Positions 24,286-33,862 of a stretch of 64,000 nucleotides of DNA are shown piece after piece. The stretch covers positions 124,001 to 188,000 of the forward strand of contig NZ_ATWL01000003.1 in assembly GCF_000421225.1 (NCBI RefSeq), written 5' to 3'. Position numbers and translations under genes: made by a program. The stretch's first letter is position 1; every line of letters starts with the position of its first letter. The notes beneath the pieces are model-generated. The model was not told the DNA's origin, did no database searches, and saw only the letters and a list, made by a program, of their open reading frames with translations. The DNA is from Ruania albidiflava DSM 18029 (lineage in GTDB: Bacteria; Actinomycetota; Actinomycetes; Actinomycetales; Beutenbergiaceae).

Positions 24286-26016
24286 ATGACTGACCAGCCC
24301 CAGGACGCCTACGCCATCGGCGTCGATTTCGGCACCCTCTCCGGCCGCGCCGTGGTGGTGCGCGTGTCCGACGGCGCCGAGCTCGCCGATGCCGAGCACG
24401 TCTACCCCCACGCCGTGATGGACACCACGCTGACCGCCGGCGACGACCAGGTGCTGCCGCCGGAGTGGGCGCTGCAGGTCCCCGCTGACTATGTCGACGT
24501 GCTGAAGAACGCCGTGCCGCAGGCCGTCACCGCGGCGGGGATCGACCCGGCGAAGGTGATCGGCATCGGCATCGACTTCACCGCCAGCACCGTGCTGCCG
24601 GTCCGCGCCGACGGCACGCCGCTGTGCGAGGAGGAGCAGTTCGCCAATCGTCCGCACGCCTACGTCAAGCTGTGGAAGCACCACGCCGCCCAGCCGCACG
24701 CCGACCGGATCAACGCCCTCGCCGAAGAACGCGGTGAGGCCTGGCTGCCCCGCTACGGCGGCCTGATCTCCTCGGAGTGGCAGTACGCCAAGGCGCTGCA
24801 GCTGCTGGAGGAGGACCGAGAGATCTATGACGCCACAGACCACTGGGTGGAGGCGGCGGACTGGATCGTCTGGCAGCTGTGCGGGCAGTACGCCGCGAAC
24901 GCCTGCACCGCCGGCTACAAGGGCATCTACCAGGACGGTGCCTACCCGAGCGAGGAGTTCCTCGGCGCGCTGAACCCCGACTTCGCCTCCTTCCCGGCCG
25001 AGAAGCTGCCGCAGGAGATCCACCCGCTCGGCTCCCGCGCCGGCTCGCTGACCGCCGAGGCTGCTCGCTGGACCGGCCTGCCGGAAGGGATCGCGGTGGC
25101 CGTGGGCAACGTGGACGCGCACGTCACCCTGCCCGCCGCGAACGCCGTGGCCCCCGGCAAGCTGGTGCTGATCATGGGCACCTCCACCTGCCACGTGGTC
25201 AACAGCGAGGAGCTGCACGAGGTCCCCGGCATGTGCGGGGTGGTGGACGGCGGAGTCAGCGCCGGCCGGTACGGCTACGAGGCCGGCCAGTCCGGTGTGG
25301 GCGACATCTTCGGGCACTTCGTGGCCACCAGCGTGCCCGCCGCCTACGCCCAGGCGGCCGAGGCCGCCGGACAGTCGCTGCACGCCTACCTCACCGAGCT
25401 CGCCGCGGCCCAGCCGGTGGGCGCCCACGGGTTGGTGGCCCTCGACTGGCACAACGGCAACCGGTCGGTGCTGGTGGACACCGAGCTCTCCGGTCTGGTG
25501 CTCGGCCAGACGCTGGCCACCCGGCCCGAAGACGTCTACCGCGCGCTGCTGGAGGCCACTGCGTTCGGCACCCGCACCATCGTGGAAGCGTTCGTCTCCT
25601 CCGGGGTACCGATCGACGAGCTCGTGGTGGCTGGCGGGCTGCTGAAGAACGAGTTCCTCATGCAGGTCTACGCCGACGTCACCGGGCTGCCGCTGAGCAC
25701 GATCGTCTCCACCCAGGGTCCCGCGCTCGGGTCGGCCATCCATGCCGCGGTCGCCGCCGGCGCGTACCCTGACGTGCAGGTGGCCGGGGAGTCGATGGGC
25801 GCCCGCGTGGTCGGCGCCTACCAGCCCGACCCGCAGGCCAAGGCCGCCTACGACGAGCTGTATGCGGAGTACACCCAGCTGCACGACTACTTCGGCCGCG
25901 GCGGCAACGACGTGATGCGCCGGCTGAAGAAGATCCGCCGGGAGGCGCTGGCCAGCGTTGCCGATACCGACGACGGCGCAGCGCCAGCTCTCCAGGTACC
26001 CGAAGAGCTGGCATGA
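24286..26016 (+). CDS. araB: L-ribulokinase
   Basis: A 576-residue FGGY-family kinase that phosphorylates L-ribulose to L-ribulose-5-phosphate. The N-terminal IGVDFGTLSGRAVVV, the GIGIDFTAST loop, GNVDAHVTLPAA and the C-terminal ELVVAGGLLKN are the expected AraB signatures, and the length is usual. It is the first gene of araB-araD-araA, and this order is typical of actinobacteria. The 5' region holds a LacI-type operator. No arabinose transporter is present in the window, so uptake must be encoded elsewhere. The C-terminal tail (about 550-576) is acidic and variable. Confidence 0.94.
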   Translation: MTDQPQDAYAIGVDFGTLSGRAVVVRVSDGAELADAEHVYPHAVMDTTLTAGDDQVLPPEWALQVPADYVDVLKNAVPQAVTAAGIDPAKVIGIGIDFTASTVLPVRADGTPLCEEEQFANRPHAYVKLWKHHAAQPHADRINALAEERGEAWLPRYGGLISSEWQYAKALQLLEEDREIYDATDHWVEAADWIVWQLCGQYAANACTAGYKGIYQDGAYPSEEFLGALNPDFASFPAEKLPQEIHPLGSRAGSLTAEAARWTGLPEGIAVAVGNVDAHVTLPAANAVAPGKLVLIMGTSTCHVVNSEELHEVPGMCGVVDGGVSAGRYGYEAGQSGVGDIFGHFVATSVPAAYAQAAEAAGQSLHAYLTELAAAQPVGAHGLVALDWHNGNRSVLVDTELSGLVLGQTLATRPEDVYRALLEATAFGTRTIVEAFVSSGVPIDELVVAGGLLKNEFLMQVYADVTGLPLSTIVSTQGPALGSAIHAAVAAGAYPDVQVAGESMGARVVGAYQPDPQAKAAYDELYAEYTQLHDYFGRGGNDVMRRLKKIRREALASVADTDDGAAPALQVPEELA

Positions 26017-26107
26017 GCGTGCGTGGGCATCGCGTAGCGGGCGGGCAACGCGCCGTGCCGGCGCGGCTCGCCGGCGCACCAGCAAGGACAGACGAGGAGA
26101 GAGCACA

Positions 26108-26911
26108 GTGACCGATGAGACCACGGCGGGCTCCGCCGTCGAGAGCCGGATGAGCCGGCCCGGACAGGGCGGTGGGGAGCAGCTGGTGCTGACCGAGCTA
26201 CCCGAGGCGGTGCAGCAGGCGGTGGCCGCGACCCGGGAGCGGGTGGCCGCGCTGCACGCCGAGCTGACCCGGTACGAGCTGGTGGTGTGGACAGCCGGGA
26301 ACGTCTCCGAGCGGGTGCCGTCCGAGGAGGTGGAGCTGTTCGTCATCAAGCCCTCCGGGGTCTCCTACGACGAGCTCACTCCGGCCTCGATGGTGGTGTG
26401 CACCCTGGACGGGGCGAAGATCGCCGACGGCACCCCCGATGCGCTCACCCCCTCCTCGGACACTGCCGCGCACGCCTACGTCTACCAGCACATGCCCGAG
26501 GTCGGCGGGGTGGTGCACACCCACTCCACCTACGCCACCGCCTGGGCCGCCCGGCACGAGCCCATCCCGTGCGTGATCACGATGATGGCCGACGAGTTCG
26601 GCGGGGAGATCCCGGTGGGCCCGTTCGCGCTGATCGGGGACGACTCCATCGGCCGCGGCATCGTTCAGACCCTGCGGGAGTCCCGGTCCCGCGCGGTGCT
26701 CATGGCCGGGCACGGCCCGTTCACCATCGGCAAGGATGCCCGTGAGGCGGTGAAGGCCGCGGTGATGTGCGAGGACGTGGCCCGTACCGTGCACATCGCC
26801 CGCCAGCTCGGGGAGCCGAAGCCGATCGCCCAGTCCGACGTGGACTCCCTGTACGAGCGGTACCAGAACGTGTACGGCCAGCGCGCCGACGATGCTAAGG
26901 AGCAGCAGTGA
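26108..26911 (+). CDS. araD: L-ribulose-5-phosphate 4-epimerase
   Basis: A 267-residue class II aldolase/epimerase-family enzyme. Zn-binding [11 protein letters not shown] (about 138-148), the GNVSERV phosphate loop, [10 protein letters not shown] and the second zinc His in AGHGPF are intact. It converts L-ribulose-5-phosphate to D-xylulose-5-phosphate. The N-terminal ~35 residues ([20 protein letters not shown]) are longer than in E. coli AraD and look disordered. The GTG at 26108 is chosen after GAGGAGAGAGCACA; the ATG upstream at 25958 lies inside araB. Its stop overlaps the araA GTG by four bases. Confidence 0.93.
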   Translation: MTDETTAGSAVESRMSRPGQGGGEQLVLTELPEAVQQAVAATRERVAALHAELTRYELVVWTAGNVSERVPSEEVELFVIKPSGVSYDELTPASMVVCTLDGAKIADGTPDALTPSSDTAAHAYVYQHMPEVGGVVHTHSTYATAWAARHEPIPCVITMMADEFGGEIPVGPFALIGDDSIGRGIVQTLRESRSRAVLMAGHGPFTIGKDAREAVKAAVMCEDVARTVHIARQLGEPKPIAQSDVDSLYERYQNVYGQRADDAKEQQ

Positions 26912-28416
26912 ACAACCCCTTCGACGGCCGCGAGATCTGGTTCCTCACCGGCAGCCAGGACCTGTACGGCGAGGACACGCTCGCGCAGGTCGCCGAGCAG
27001 TCCCAGGAGGTCGCCCGGCTGCTGTCCGACTCCGGGCGCATCCCGGTGAAGATCGTCTGGAAGCCGGTGCTCAAGGACGCCGCCGCGATCCGCCGCGCCG
27101 CACTGGAGGCGAACGCGGACGAGGCCTGCATCGGGGTGATCACCTGGATGCACACCTTCTCCCCGGCGAAGATGTGGATCACCGGGCTGGACGCGCTGCG
27201 CACGCCGCTGCTGCACCTGCACACCCAGGCCGGTATGGAGCTGCCCTGGGCGGACATCGACATGGACTTCATGAACCTGAACCAGGCCGCCCACGGCGAC
27301 CGCGAGTTCGGGTACGTGGCCGCCCGGCTCGGGGTGGCCCGCAAGATCGTGGTCGGGCACGCCTCCGACGTGGCCGTGCAGGACGAGGTGTCCACCTGGG
27401 CGCGGGCAGCCACCGGCTGGGCGGCGCTGACCGGGATGAAGCTCGCCCGGTTCGGGGACAACATGCGCAACGTCGCCGTGACCGAGGGGGACAAGACCGA
27501 GGCCGAGCTGCGGTTCGGCGTCTCGGTGAACACCTGGGGCGTGAACGACCTGGTCGAGGCCGTGGACGCGGTCCCGGACTCCGTGGTGGACGAGCTGGTG
27601 GCCGAGTACGCCGCTGCCTATGACGTGGCAGGCGAGCTGCTGCCCGGTGGCGACCGGCACGACTCGCTCCGGTACGCCGCCCGGCAGGAGGCCGGGATGC
27701 GCTCGTTCCTGGAGCGCGGCGGGTTCGAGGCGTTCACCACCAACTTCGAGGACCTCGGCGGGCTGCGCCAGCTCCCTGGTCTGGCGGTGCAGCGGCTGAT
27801 GGCCGACGGGTACGGGTTCGGCGCCGAGGGCGACTGGAAGACCGCCATCCTGGTGCGGCTGGCGAAGGTGATGGGCCACGGTCTGCCGGGCGGGGCCTCG
27901 CTGATGGAGGACTACACCTACGAGCTCAGCCCCGGCAAGGAGAAGATCCTCGGCGCGCACATGCTGGAGATCTGTCCGTCGCTGACCACGAGCAAGCCCC
28001 GGGTGGAGATCCACCCGCTGGGCATCGGCGACCGGGAGGACCCGGTGCGGATGGTGTTCGACACCGACACCGGCCCGGCCGTGGTGGTGGCGCTGTCCGA
28101 CATGCGCGAGCGGTTCCGCCTGGTAGCCAACGTGGTGGACGTGGTCGGTCCGGACGCCGAGCTGCCGAAGCTGCCGGTCGCCCGCGCGGTGTGGGTGCCG
28201 CGCCCGGACTTTCGCACCTCTGCCCGCGCCTGGCTGACCGCCGGCGGGGCGCACCACACGGTGATGAGCACCGCACTGGGCATCGAGGTGTTCGAGGACT
28301 TCGCCGAGATCGCCCGCACCGAGCTCGCCGTGATCGATTCGGCGACGACGGTTCGGGAGTTCCAGCGCGAGCTGCGGTGGAACCAGGTCTACTACCGGAT
28401 GACCGCGAGGGTCTGA
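26908..28416 (+). CDS. araA: L-arabinose isomerase
   Basis: A 502-residue isomerase converting L-arabinose to L-ribulose. The family start [17 protein letters not shown] is complete, and metal-binding and active-site regions ([40 protein letters not shown] in part, LMEDYTYEL) are clear. The length is normal. The GTG overlaps araD in a GTGA junction, so araD and araA are translated together. It ends the ara operon; the next 150 bases hold no clear terminator. It provides the first enzymatic step for arabinose freed from arabinan side chains of pectin, which connects with the rhamnogalacturonan genes downstream. Confidence 0.95.
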   Translation: MNNPFDGREIWFLTGSQDLYGEDTLAQVAEQSQEVARLLSDSGRIPVKIVWKPVLKDAAAIRRAALEANADEACIGVITWMHTFSPAKMWITGLDALRTPLLHLHTQAGMELPWADIDMDFMNLNQAAHGDREFGYVAARLGVARKIVVGHASDVAVQDEVSTWARAATGWAALTGMKLARFGDNMRNVAVTEGDKTEAELRFGVSVNTWGVNDLVEAVDAVPDSVVDELVAEYAAAYDVAGELLPGGDRHDSLRYAARQEAGMRSFLERGGFEAFTTNFEDLGGLRQLPGLAVQRLMADGYGFGAEGDWKTAILVRLAKVMGHGLPGGASLMEDYTYELSPGKEKILGAHMLEICPSLTTSKPRVEIHPLGIGDREDPVRMVFDTDTGPAVVVALSDMRERFRLVANVVDVVGPDAELPKLPVARAVWVPRPDFRTSARAWLTAGGAHHTVMSTALGIEVFEDFAEIARTELAVIDSATTVREFQRELRWNQVYYRMTARV

Positions 28417-28567
28417 GCGGGGCGCGCGCCGGCGCGGCCCTCGGCCGCTTGTCCGCGCTCCGCTCTGTCCGCGGCAGCCGCGCCTATGGCAGGGTGGTCT
28501 GTCGGGCCGGCGCCCGGCGGCGATGCCGCGTGTGCCGGGGGCGACATCCGGTGGTGAGGGAGGGGCA

Positions 28568-29944
28568 GTGGAGCCATCTGACGCTGGTGAGGGGCGGCGG
28601 GTGCGCGCGGGTAGAACGGAGGACGGGGCCGAACCGGTCGTGCTGACCGGTGGTGGTAGTGGCGTCTTCGTCCGGCAAGTGCTCGGGATGCTGCTTGGCG
28701 GCGCTTGGCTGGTGGCTGCCGGCGTCGCGTCCTCGGCTCCGATCCTGGCGCGGTCCCAACTGCCTCCTGCTTCCGGGCTCTCCGCGGTGACCGACGGGTC
28801 GCTGCTCGACCTGTATGAGCAGTCGCGGCTGGACGCGGAGATGGCGATCCAGGTCGGCGGTATCACGGTGCAGACGCTCGGAGTCTCCGTGGGCGTGGCC
28901 ATTGCGCTCATGATCGCGGCGATCTCCGGCAACCGCGTGGTCCGGGTTGGCGATTACACGAACCTCGTCCGACTGGCGTTCGGTGTCGGCACGGCCACCG
29001 TCTCCCTCGCGATCATCGCCGTGGTGTTCGTGCGGCCGCCCTGGACCGTGGGCGTGCAGATCGTTCTGCTCGCCGTTCTGGCGGTGATCCTGACCGGTGC
29101 GGTGCCGGGTCGGGCAAAAACCTCGAGCGAACGGGGTCGGGAGTGGGAGGTCTGGCGAGCTCTGGGCACGCGGCGGCTGATCCTTGGCCAGCGGTACGCC
29201 GAGCTGGCTTCCCGCCGTGCTCGCACGGTCGTTACTGCCCCGCGGTGGCGATCGGTCGGGTGGTGGACGGTCTGGTGGCGGTCGGTCGGGTGGTGGACGG
29301 TCTGGATGCTCGTGGGGCCAGCGGCCGCGGTGCTCGCTGCCGCACCCTTGATGGTTGTCATCGGTCTCCAGGGCGCCTCCTGGGCGGAGATCTGGGACAT
29401 TGTGAAGGTCGTGGCGGGCTTCAGCGTCGTCCTTGGCTACTGGCTATTGGCGAGGGCAGGGGACCGGTGGGTGTCAGTGCCGAAGGAGTCCGCTGGTCTT
29501 GCGCCCCGTGCACGCCGGACCAGCGCCTGGGTTGCTCTGACGGCCCCGGTGCTGTGCGTGGTCAGCACGCTCGCGCTGGTAATCGGGTCCCGGTTCGGGA
29601 GCGAGGACGCCCCCTCCTGGCTGGCCTACGCGTTGCTGGCACTCTGGCTGCTCTCCTGCCTCCTGACCTCGTACTGCCCGCTGAGGTGGTGCATCCAGGC
29701 ACCGGAGAGTCTGGAACGGGCCGAGAGGTTGACAGCCCGACCCGGGCGAGTGGTCATAGGGCTGACCAGGTTCCGAGCCACCGGATGGGCGCTCGAATGG
29801 GGTGCGGGGCTGCGGCGATGGCTCGTCCAGGGATATCTCTGGCTGACGTACCGCCGGGTCAGAGCACAGTACAGCCGCGCTCTGCGCCAGGTTCGCAGCT
29901 CACCGGGTCGAGCCCCCACCATCGTCGAGCCGCGCCTCAGCTAG
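28568..29944 (+). CDS. multi-pass membrane protein, unknown, with tandem duplication
   Basis: A 458-residue protein with about eight hydrophobic segments in two blocks (about 35-190 and 260-375) and basic loops. I do not recognise a family. A perfect-phase 30-bp tandem duplication (29246-29275 and 29276-29305, one mismatch) encodes WRSVGWWTVW twice, a Trp-rich patch at the edge of a membrane helix. The duplication looks recent. The GTG start at 28568 follows GGGAGGGG, and upstream codons are not protein-like. The C-terminal part (RYRRVRAQYSRALRQVRS-like region) is basic. It sits between araA and the lactate dehydrogenase with no operon link. Confidence 0.55.
   Translation: MEPSDAGEGRRVRAGRTEDGAEPVVLTGGGSGVFVRQVLGMLLGGAWLVAAGVASSAPILARSQLPPASGLSAVTDGSLLDLYEQSRLDAEMAIQVGGITVQTLGVSVGVAIALMIAAISGNRVVRVGDYTNLVRLAFGVGTATVSLAIIAVVFVRPPWTVGVQIVLLAVLAVILTGAVPGRAKTSSERGREWEVWRALGTRRLILGQRYAELASRRARTVVTAPRWRSVGWWTVWWRSVGWWTVWMLVGPAAAVLAAAPLMVVIGLQGASWAEIWDIVKVVAGFSVVLGYWLLARAGDRWVSVPKESAGLAPRARRTSAWVALTAPVLCVVSTLALVIGSRFGSEDAPSWLAYALLALWLLSCLLTSYCPLRWCIQAPESLERAERLTARPGRVVIGLTRFRATGWALEWGAGLRRWLVQGYLWLTYRRVRAQYSRALRQVRSSPGRAPTIVEPRLS
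29246..29305 (+). repeat. 30-bp tandem duplication in a membrane-protein gene
   Basis: Two adjacent 30-bp copies, differing only at 29251 versus 29281, code for two copies of the ten residues WRSVGWWTVW. The reading frame is kept. High identity at DNA level suggests a recent slippage or unequal recombination event. Within each unit the GGTCGGGTGGTGGACGGTC core is itself repetitive. Confidence 0.9.
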
Positions 29945-30096
29945 CGGACGTCGTCCCCCAGGTCAGGAAGACGTTCGATGTGCAGGCCGACGCCCGCTCT
30001 CGTCGTAGGGTGAGGTCGACTGCCGCGTTAGGATGGTCATGAAACGGTTCAATCTGGGGTCCGTCGAGGCCGTTCAGAACTGAGGGAGTAGTACGG

Positions 30097-31347
30097 ATGG
30101 TCCAGCGTCGAATCCCCAAGGCCCGCGATCTTGCGCCACTGCTGCAGTTCAAGCGGCCCGAGCTCGACGGGCGCAAGCGACGGCTCGACGCCGCGTACAC
30201 CATCGAGGACCTGCGCCGGATCGCCAAGCGCCGCACCCCGAAGGCGCCGTTCGACTACACCGACGGTGCCGCCGAGGGCGAGCTCTCCCTGGCCCGAGCC
30301 CGGCAGGCGTTCAAGGACATCGAGTTCCACCCGGCGATCCTGCGCGATGTCTCCGCCGTGGACACCTCCACCACGATCCTCGGCGGCGAGTCGGCGCTGC
30401 CGTTCGGCATCGCCCCCACCGGCTTCACCCGGATGATGCAGACCGAGGGCGAGATCGCCGGTGCCGGGGCCGCCTGCGCCGCAGGCATCCCCTACTCGCT
30501 GTCCACGATGGGCACCAGCTCGATCGAGGACGTGGCCGCCGCCAACCCCGGTGGACGGAACTGGTTCCAGCTCTACATGTGGAAGGACCGGGACCGGTCG
30601 ATGGCGCTGGTCGAGCGCGCGGCGAAGGCCGGATTCGACACCCTGCTGGTCACCGTGGACGTTCCGGTCGGCGGCGCCCGGCTGCGCGACTCCCGCAACG
30701 GGATGACGATCCCGCCGAGCCTGACCCTGAAGACCGTGCTGAACGCGGCCCCCCGAGCCGAGTGGTGGTTCGACTTCCTCACCACCGAGCCGCTCGCCTT
30801 CGCCTCCCTGGACCGCTGGTCCGGGACCGTGGCCCAGCTGCTGGACACCATGTTCGACCCGACCGTGGACTTCGACGACCTGCGCTGGATCGCCGAGCAG
30901 TGGCCCGGAAAGATCGTGGTGAAAGGTATCCAGACCATCGAGGACGCCCGTCGGGTGGCCGAGATCGGCGTGGACGGCATCGTGCTGTCCAACCACGGTG
31001 GCCGCCAGCTGGACCGGGCGCCGATCCCGTTCCGCCTGTTGCCGCAGGTGGCCCGCGAGCTCGGCGACGCCTACGAGATCATCCTGGACACCGGCATCAT
31101 GAACGGTGCCGACATCGTGGCAGCGGTAGCGATGGGCGCCGACTTCACCCTGATCGGGCGCGCGTACCTGTACGGGTTGATGGCCGGCGGTCGGCAGGGG
31201 GTGGACCGCGCGATCGAGATCCTGCGGGGCGAGATCGAGCGCACGATGAAGCTGCTCGGCGCCCCGAGCCTGGCCGACCTGGGCCCCGAGCACGTCACCC
31301 AGCTGCAGCGGCTGGTCCCGGTCGACGGGGTGGGCGCGCGCGTCTGA
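30097..31347 (+). CDS. lldD: FMN-dependent alpha-hydroxy-acid dehydrogenase, LldD-like
   Basis: A 416-residue FMN enzyme of the L-lactate dehydrogenase/glycolate oxidase family. Active-site blocks are present: [40 protein letters not shown] and the catalytic His-Arg in SNHGGRQLD. The N-terminal 30 residues are basic and longer than in E. coli LldD, common in actinobacteria. It would oxidise L-lactate to pyruvate with electrons passed to quinones. A GAGGGAG site precedes the ATG at 30097. L-lactate is the expected end product of the rhamnose aldolase-dehydrogenase 8 kb downstream, so there is a possible metabolic link, though no shared operator was found. Confidence 0.85.
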   Translation: MVQRRIPKARDLAPLLQFKRPELDGRKRRLDAAYTIEDLRRIAKRRTPKAPFDYTDGAAEGELSLARARQAFKDIEFHPAILRDVSAVDTSTTILGGESALPFGIAPTGFTRMMQTEGEIAGAGAACAAGIPYSLSTMGTSSIEDVAAANPGGRNWFQLYMWKDRDRSMALVERAAKAGFDTLLVTVDVPVGGARLRDSRNGMTIPPSLTLKTVLNAAPRAEWWFDFLTTEPLAFASLDRWSGTVAQLLDTMFDPTVDFDDLRWIAEQWPGKIVVKGIQTIEDARRVAEIGVDGIVLSNHGGRQLDRAPIPFRLLPQVARELGDAYEIILDTGIMNGADIVAAVAMGADFTLIGRAYLYGLMAGGRQGVDRAIEILRGEIERTMKLLGAPSLADLGPEHVTQLQRLVPVDGVGARV

Positions 31348-31427
31348 CGGCGGAGCTCACCTGCCTCCCGTCGGCCCGCCCGGTGGAGCAGCCCACCGAG
31401 GCGAGCGTGGACTGTTCTCGCCACAGC

Positions 31428-31454
31428 TGTCGAATATGCCTCGGGCTGTTCGTC
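31428..31454 (+). promoter_or_regulatory. predicted ECF42-type promoter for the YCII/sigma operon
   Basis: TGTCGA (31428-31433) and CGTC (31451-31454) are separated by 17 bases, 38 bases upstream of the YCII gene. TGTCGA and CGA/TC are the -35 and -10 elements I recall for ECF42-group sigma factors. The downstream operon encodes such a sigma factor, so autoregulation is predicted. Confidence 0.6.
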
Positions 31455-31491
31455 ATCTGCATGACAGAATCCACACGATGAAGGAGTCGAG

Positions 31492-31872
31492 ATGACTGAC
31501 ACCTGGGTATTCCTGATCCGCGAGGGCGACTGGGACTCCGATCCCTACCTGCCGGAGAGCCTCGGCGGCACGAACCGGACCGAGCTCAACGAAGACTTCG
31601 CCTCGCACGGCCGGTTCCAACAGGCGGTGGCCGATCTGGGGGCCAAGATCACCTACAGCCAGGCGCTGCAGAACGCCTCGTACGGCGGCTGGGTGAAGGT
31701 CGGCAAGGACGGTGAGGCCCCGGTGTACACCGATGCCCCGTTCACCGACTCCTCTGAGCTGATCACCGGCTTCTACACCGTGGAGTGTGACGAGTCGACC
31801 GCGCGGCGCCTGGCCGCCCTGGTGCCGAGCGGGAACATCGTCGAGTGGCGCAAGGTGCATCCCTTCGAGTGA
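31492..31872 (+). CDS. YCII/DGPF-family protein
   Basis: A 126-residue YCII-related (DGPF) protein. Conserved features are VFLIREGDW near the N-terminus, a middle segment with the general DGPF/YCII pattern (GEAPVYTDAPFTDSSELITGFYTVECD) and a C-terminal VEWRKVHPFE. Proteins of this group are repeatedly found beside ECF42 sigma factors and are part of their regulon; their biochemical role is unknown. The stop overlaps the sigma-factor GTG by four bases. A matching TGTCGA/CGTC promoter lies just upstream. It is likely cytoplasmic. Confidence 0.82.
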   Translation: MTDTWVFLIREGDWDSDPYLPESLGGTNRTELNEDFASHGRFQQAVADLGAKITYSQALQNASYGGWVKVGKDGEAPVYTDAPFTDSSELITGFYTVECDESTARRLAALVPSGNIVEWRKVHPFE

Positions 31873-33089
31873 CCATCACCCGCGAGGACTTCCGCACCGC
31901 CTGGCCTCAGGTGGTGCGGAACCTCGCGGTGACCACCCACAGCCTCGACCGCGGCGAGGAGTACGCCGCCGAGGCGTTCGCCCGCGCGGCTGAGCAGCCG
32001 GAGGGGCGCATCGACGACCTGGCCGCTTGGTGCGTGGCTGTGGGTCGGCGGGCGTGGCTGGATGACGTCCGGCGGGCCGAGCGGTTCGGCAAGCTCCGCT
32101 ACCAAGTCGCCCAGCAGGCGGTCGCCGAGTCCGATCACGACGGCGGAGGTTCCGTTCTCGATGATCGGCTCGCGTTGTTGTTCGTCGCCTGTGACGACGC
32201 GCTTGCGGTCGGTGGCCAGCTGGTGCTGGCGATGCGGCTGGTCTGCGGGCTCACCACAGCGCAGATCGCCGGTCACCTCGGAATCAGCACCACCACCGCG
32301 GCCGCCCGCCTGACCCGGGCCAAGTCCGCCCTGGCGCGCCGACGCGGCGGGTTCACCCTGCCGGACGAGGCGCAGCGCGCCGTACGTCTGCCGGCAGTGC
32401 TCACCTGCCTCGCCGCGCTGCTCACGGTGGGCCAGCGCGACGTCGTGGACCCGGAGGACCCGACCGCCGACCCGGCCCGGGACGCGCTCACCCTGGCCGA
32501 GACGCTCGCCGCGGAGTACCCGCGAGAGGCGGAGGTGATCGGCCTGCGCGCGTGCACCCGGCTTGCCCTCGGACGCCGCCCTGGTCGGGTGCGCGATGGT
32601 GTGGCGCTGCCGTTGGACGAGGCCGACCGGTCCGCCTGGGACCCGGTGCTGCTGCGCGCAGGGCTCGCCGACGTCGCTCGTGCGGAGCGGCTCACCGACG
32701 AGCCGGGCCGGTTCGTGCTGGAGGCGGCCATCTCCGGGCTGCACACCACGGCGGTGACCGTCGAGAGCACCGACTGGGACGCCGTCGTGGGCCTCTACGA
32801 CGCCCTGCTGCAGCGCTGGCCGGCCCCGGCCGTGCGCGTCGCCCGACTGGTGGCCCTGTCCCGGCGCGCCCTTCGTGACCACGGTGACCTCACCGCCGTC
32901 GAGAACGAGCTCGAAGATCTGGTGGCGGACGGGCCGCCGTACGCGGCACGCGACGCACAGCTGGCACTGGCAGACCTGGCCCACCGCACCGGCCGGCCGG
33001 TGGAGGCGGCGGCCCGCTACCGGGAGCTGGCCGGCCTCCTGCCCGAGGGGCCGCTGGCGGAATTCTGTCGCCAGCGGGCGCTCCGATGA
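31869..33089 (+). CDS. ECF42-group RNA polymerase sigma factor
   Basis: A 406-residue sigma factor. Region 2 (about 8-70, FRTAWPQVVRNLAVTTHSLDRGEEYAAEAF... AWLDDVRR) and region 4 (about 105-160, LRLVCGLTTAQIAGHLGISTTTAAARLTRAK) are followed by a helical C-terminal extension of about 240 residues (TPR-like), the hallmark of ECF42. In this group no anti-sigma factor is used, and the extension and the DGPF protein take part in control. The GTG at 31869 overlaps the YCII stop. A self-recognised promoter is predicted 400 bases upstream. Its regulon and signal are not visible here. Confidence 0.85.
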   Translation: MTITREDFRTAWPQVVRNLAVTTHSLDRGEEYAAEAFARAAEQPEGRIDDLAAWCVAVGRRAWLDDVRRAERFGKLRYQVAQQAVAESDHDGGGSVLDDRLALLFVACDDALAVGGQLVLAMRLVCGLTTAQIAGHLGISTTTAAARLTRAKSALARRRGGFTLPDEAQRAVRLPAVLTCLAALLTVGQRDVVDPEDPTADPARDALTLAETLAAEYPREAEVIGLRACTRLALGRRPGRVRDGVALPLDEADRSAWDPVLLRAGLADVARAERLTDEPGRFVLEAAISGLHTTAVTVESTDWDAVVGLYDALLQRWPAPAVRVARLVALSRRALRDHGDLTAVENELEDLVADGPPYAARDAQLALADLAHRTGRPVEAAARYRELAGLLPEGPLAEFCRQRALR

Positions 33090-33198
33090 CCCCTGTCCGG
33101 ACGTGCTGATCCAGGGCTCGATGGAACAGTTCGGTGCTGCGGAGGTGGTGACCTTCGACCGCTCTGCTGCCCAGCGTCTGGGCTGGCGGCTGCTCTGA
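33085..33198 (+). pseudogene. remnant of a VapC-like PIN-domain toxin (C-terminus)
   Basis: Between the sigma factor and TetR genes, a frame reads DVLIQGSMEQFGAAEVVTFDRSAAQRLGWRLL before a stop at 33196-33198. This has the form of the last ~35 residues of PIN-domain toxins (last catalytic Asp in VVTFDR, then AA..LG..LL). The rest of the toxin and any antitoxin are missing; the upstream part of the frame overlaps the sigma-factor gene in another frame. It looks like the scar of a lost toxin-antitoxin pair. Evidence is a short match made by eye. Confidence 0.45.
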
Positions 33199-33207
33199 CT
33201 CTCCGGT

Positions 33208-33801
33208 TCAGCTGCCCATCTCGACGGCGGACCTCGCCCCGGTCACGATGGCCGCTGCCGCTTGGCGCACCTGGGCCGCGCCGGGCGCCACGGGTGCATT
33301 GACCAGCGCGAACAGGGCGCCGCCGTAGAGGGTGATCAGCAGCCGCAGGGCGTCGGGGGACGTGGTGAGCCCGAGTCGGGCGTGCTCACCCGCGGTGAAG
33401 CGCTGTGCATCACCTGCCAGCGCGGCCAGTGCAACGGCCAGGGCGGGCTGACGGGTGGCTTCGGACTGCAGCTCGAAGAGGGCCAGGTACCGGCGCCGTG
33501 AGGTGGTCACCGCATCCACGAGCGAGGCGGTGACCAGCGCGACCAGCGGGTCGTCGTCGGCGGAGGTGTCGAGCTCGTCGTCGATCCGCTGCATCTGCTG
33601 CTCATGCAGTGCGACGGCGCGTTCGGCGGCAGCGACGAAGAGCTCTTGTCGGCTCGGGAAGTAGTTCGACGCCGTGCCGGCCGGTACGCCCGCAGCGCGC
33701 TCTACCGCCCTGTGGGTCAGCCCGTGGCTGCCCTCGGCGGCGAGGAGCTCGATCGCGGCGTCGGCCAGGGCCCGGCGCCGCTCCGGGTTGGAACGCGGCA
33801 T
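33208..33801 (-). CDS. TetR-family transcriptional repressor
   Basis: A 197-residue TetR-family protein. The N-terminal HTH (AAIELLAAEGSHGLTHRAVERAAGVPAGTASNYFPSRQELF in part) is standard, followed by an all-helical ligand domain. It is divergent from an FAD-dependent monooxygenase gene only 61 bases away, so it most likely represses that gene and itself. The intergenic DNA is AT-richer than its surroundings and holds ACTA-N9-TAGT (33825-33841), a weak candidate operator. The inducing ligand is unknown, probably an aromatic or hydrophobic compound handled by the monooxygenase. Confidence 0.85.
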   Translation of the reverse strand: MPRSNPERRRALADAAIELLAAEGSHGLTHRAVERAAGVPAGTASNYFPSRQELFVAAAERAVALHEQQMQRIDDELDTSADDDPLVALVTASLVDAVTTSRRRYLALFELQSEATRQPALAVALAALAGDAQRFTAGEHARLGLTTSPDALRLLITLYGGALFALVNAPVAPGAAQVRQAAAAIVTGARSAVEMGS

Positions 33802-33862
33802 GGCCAGATTATGACAGAATACGTACTAGAACGATCGTAGTGGTTGAGAGCGGAGGATGCTG

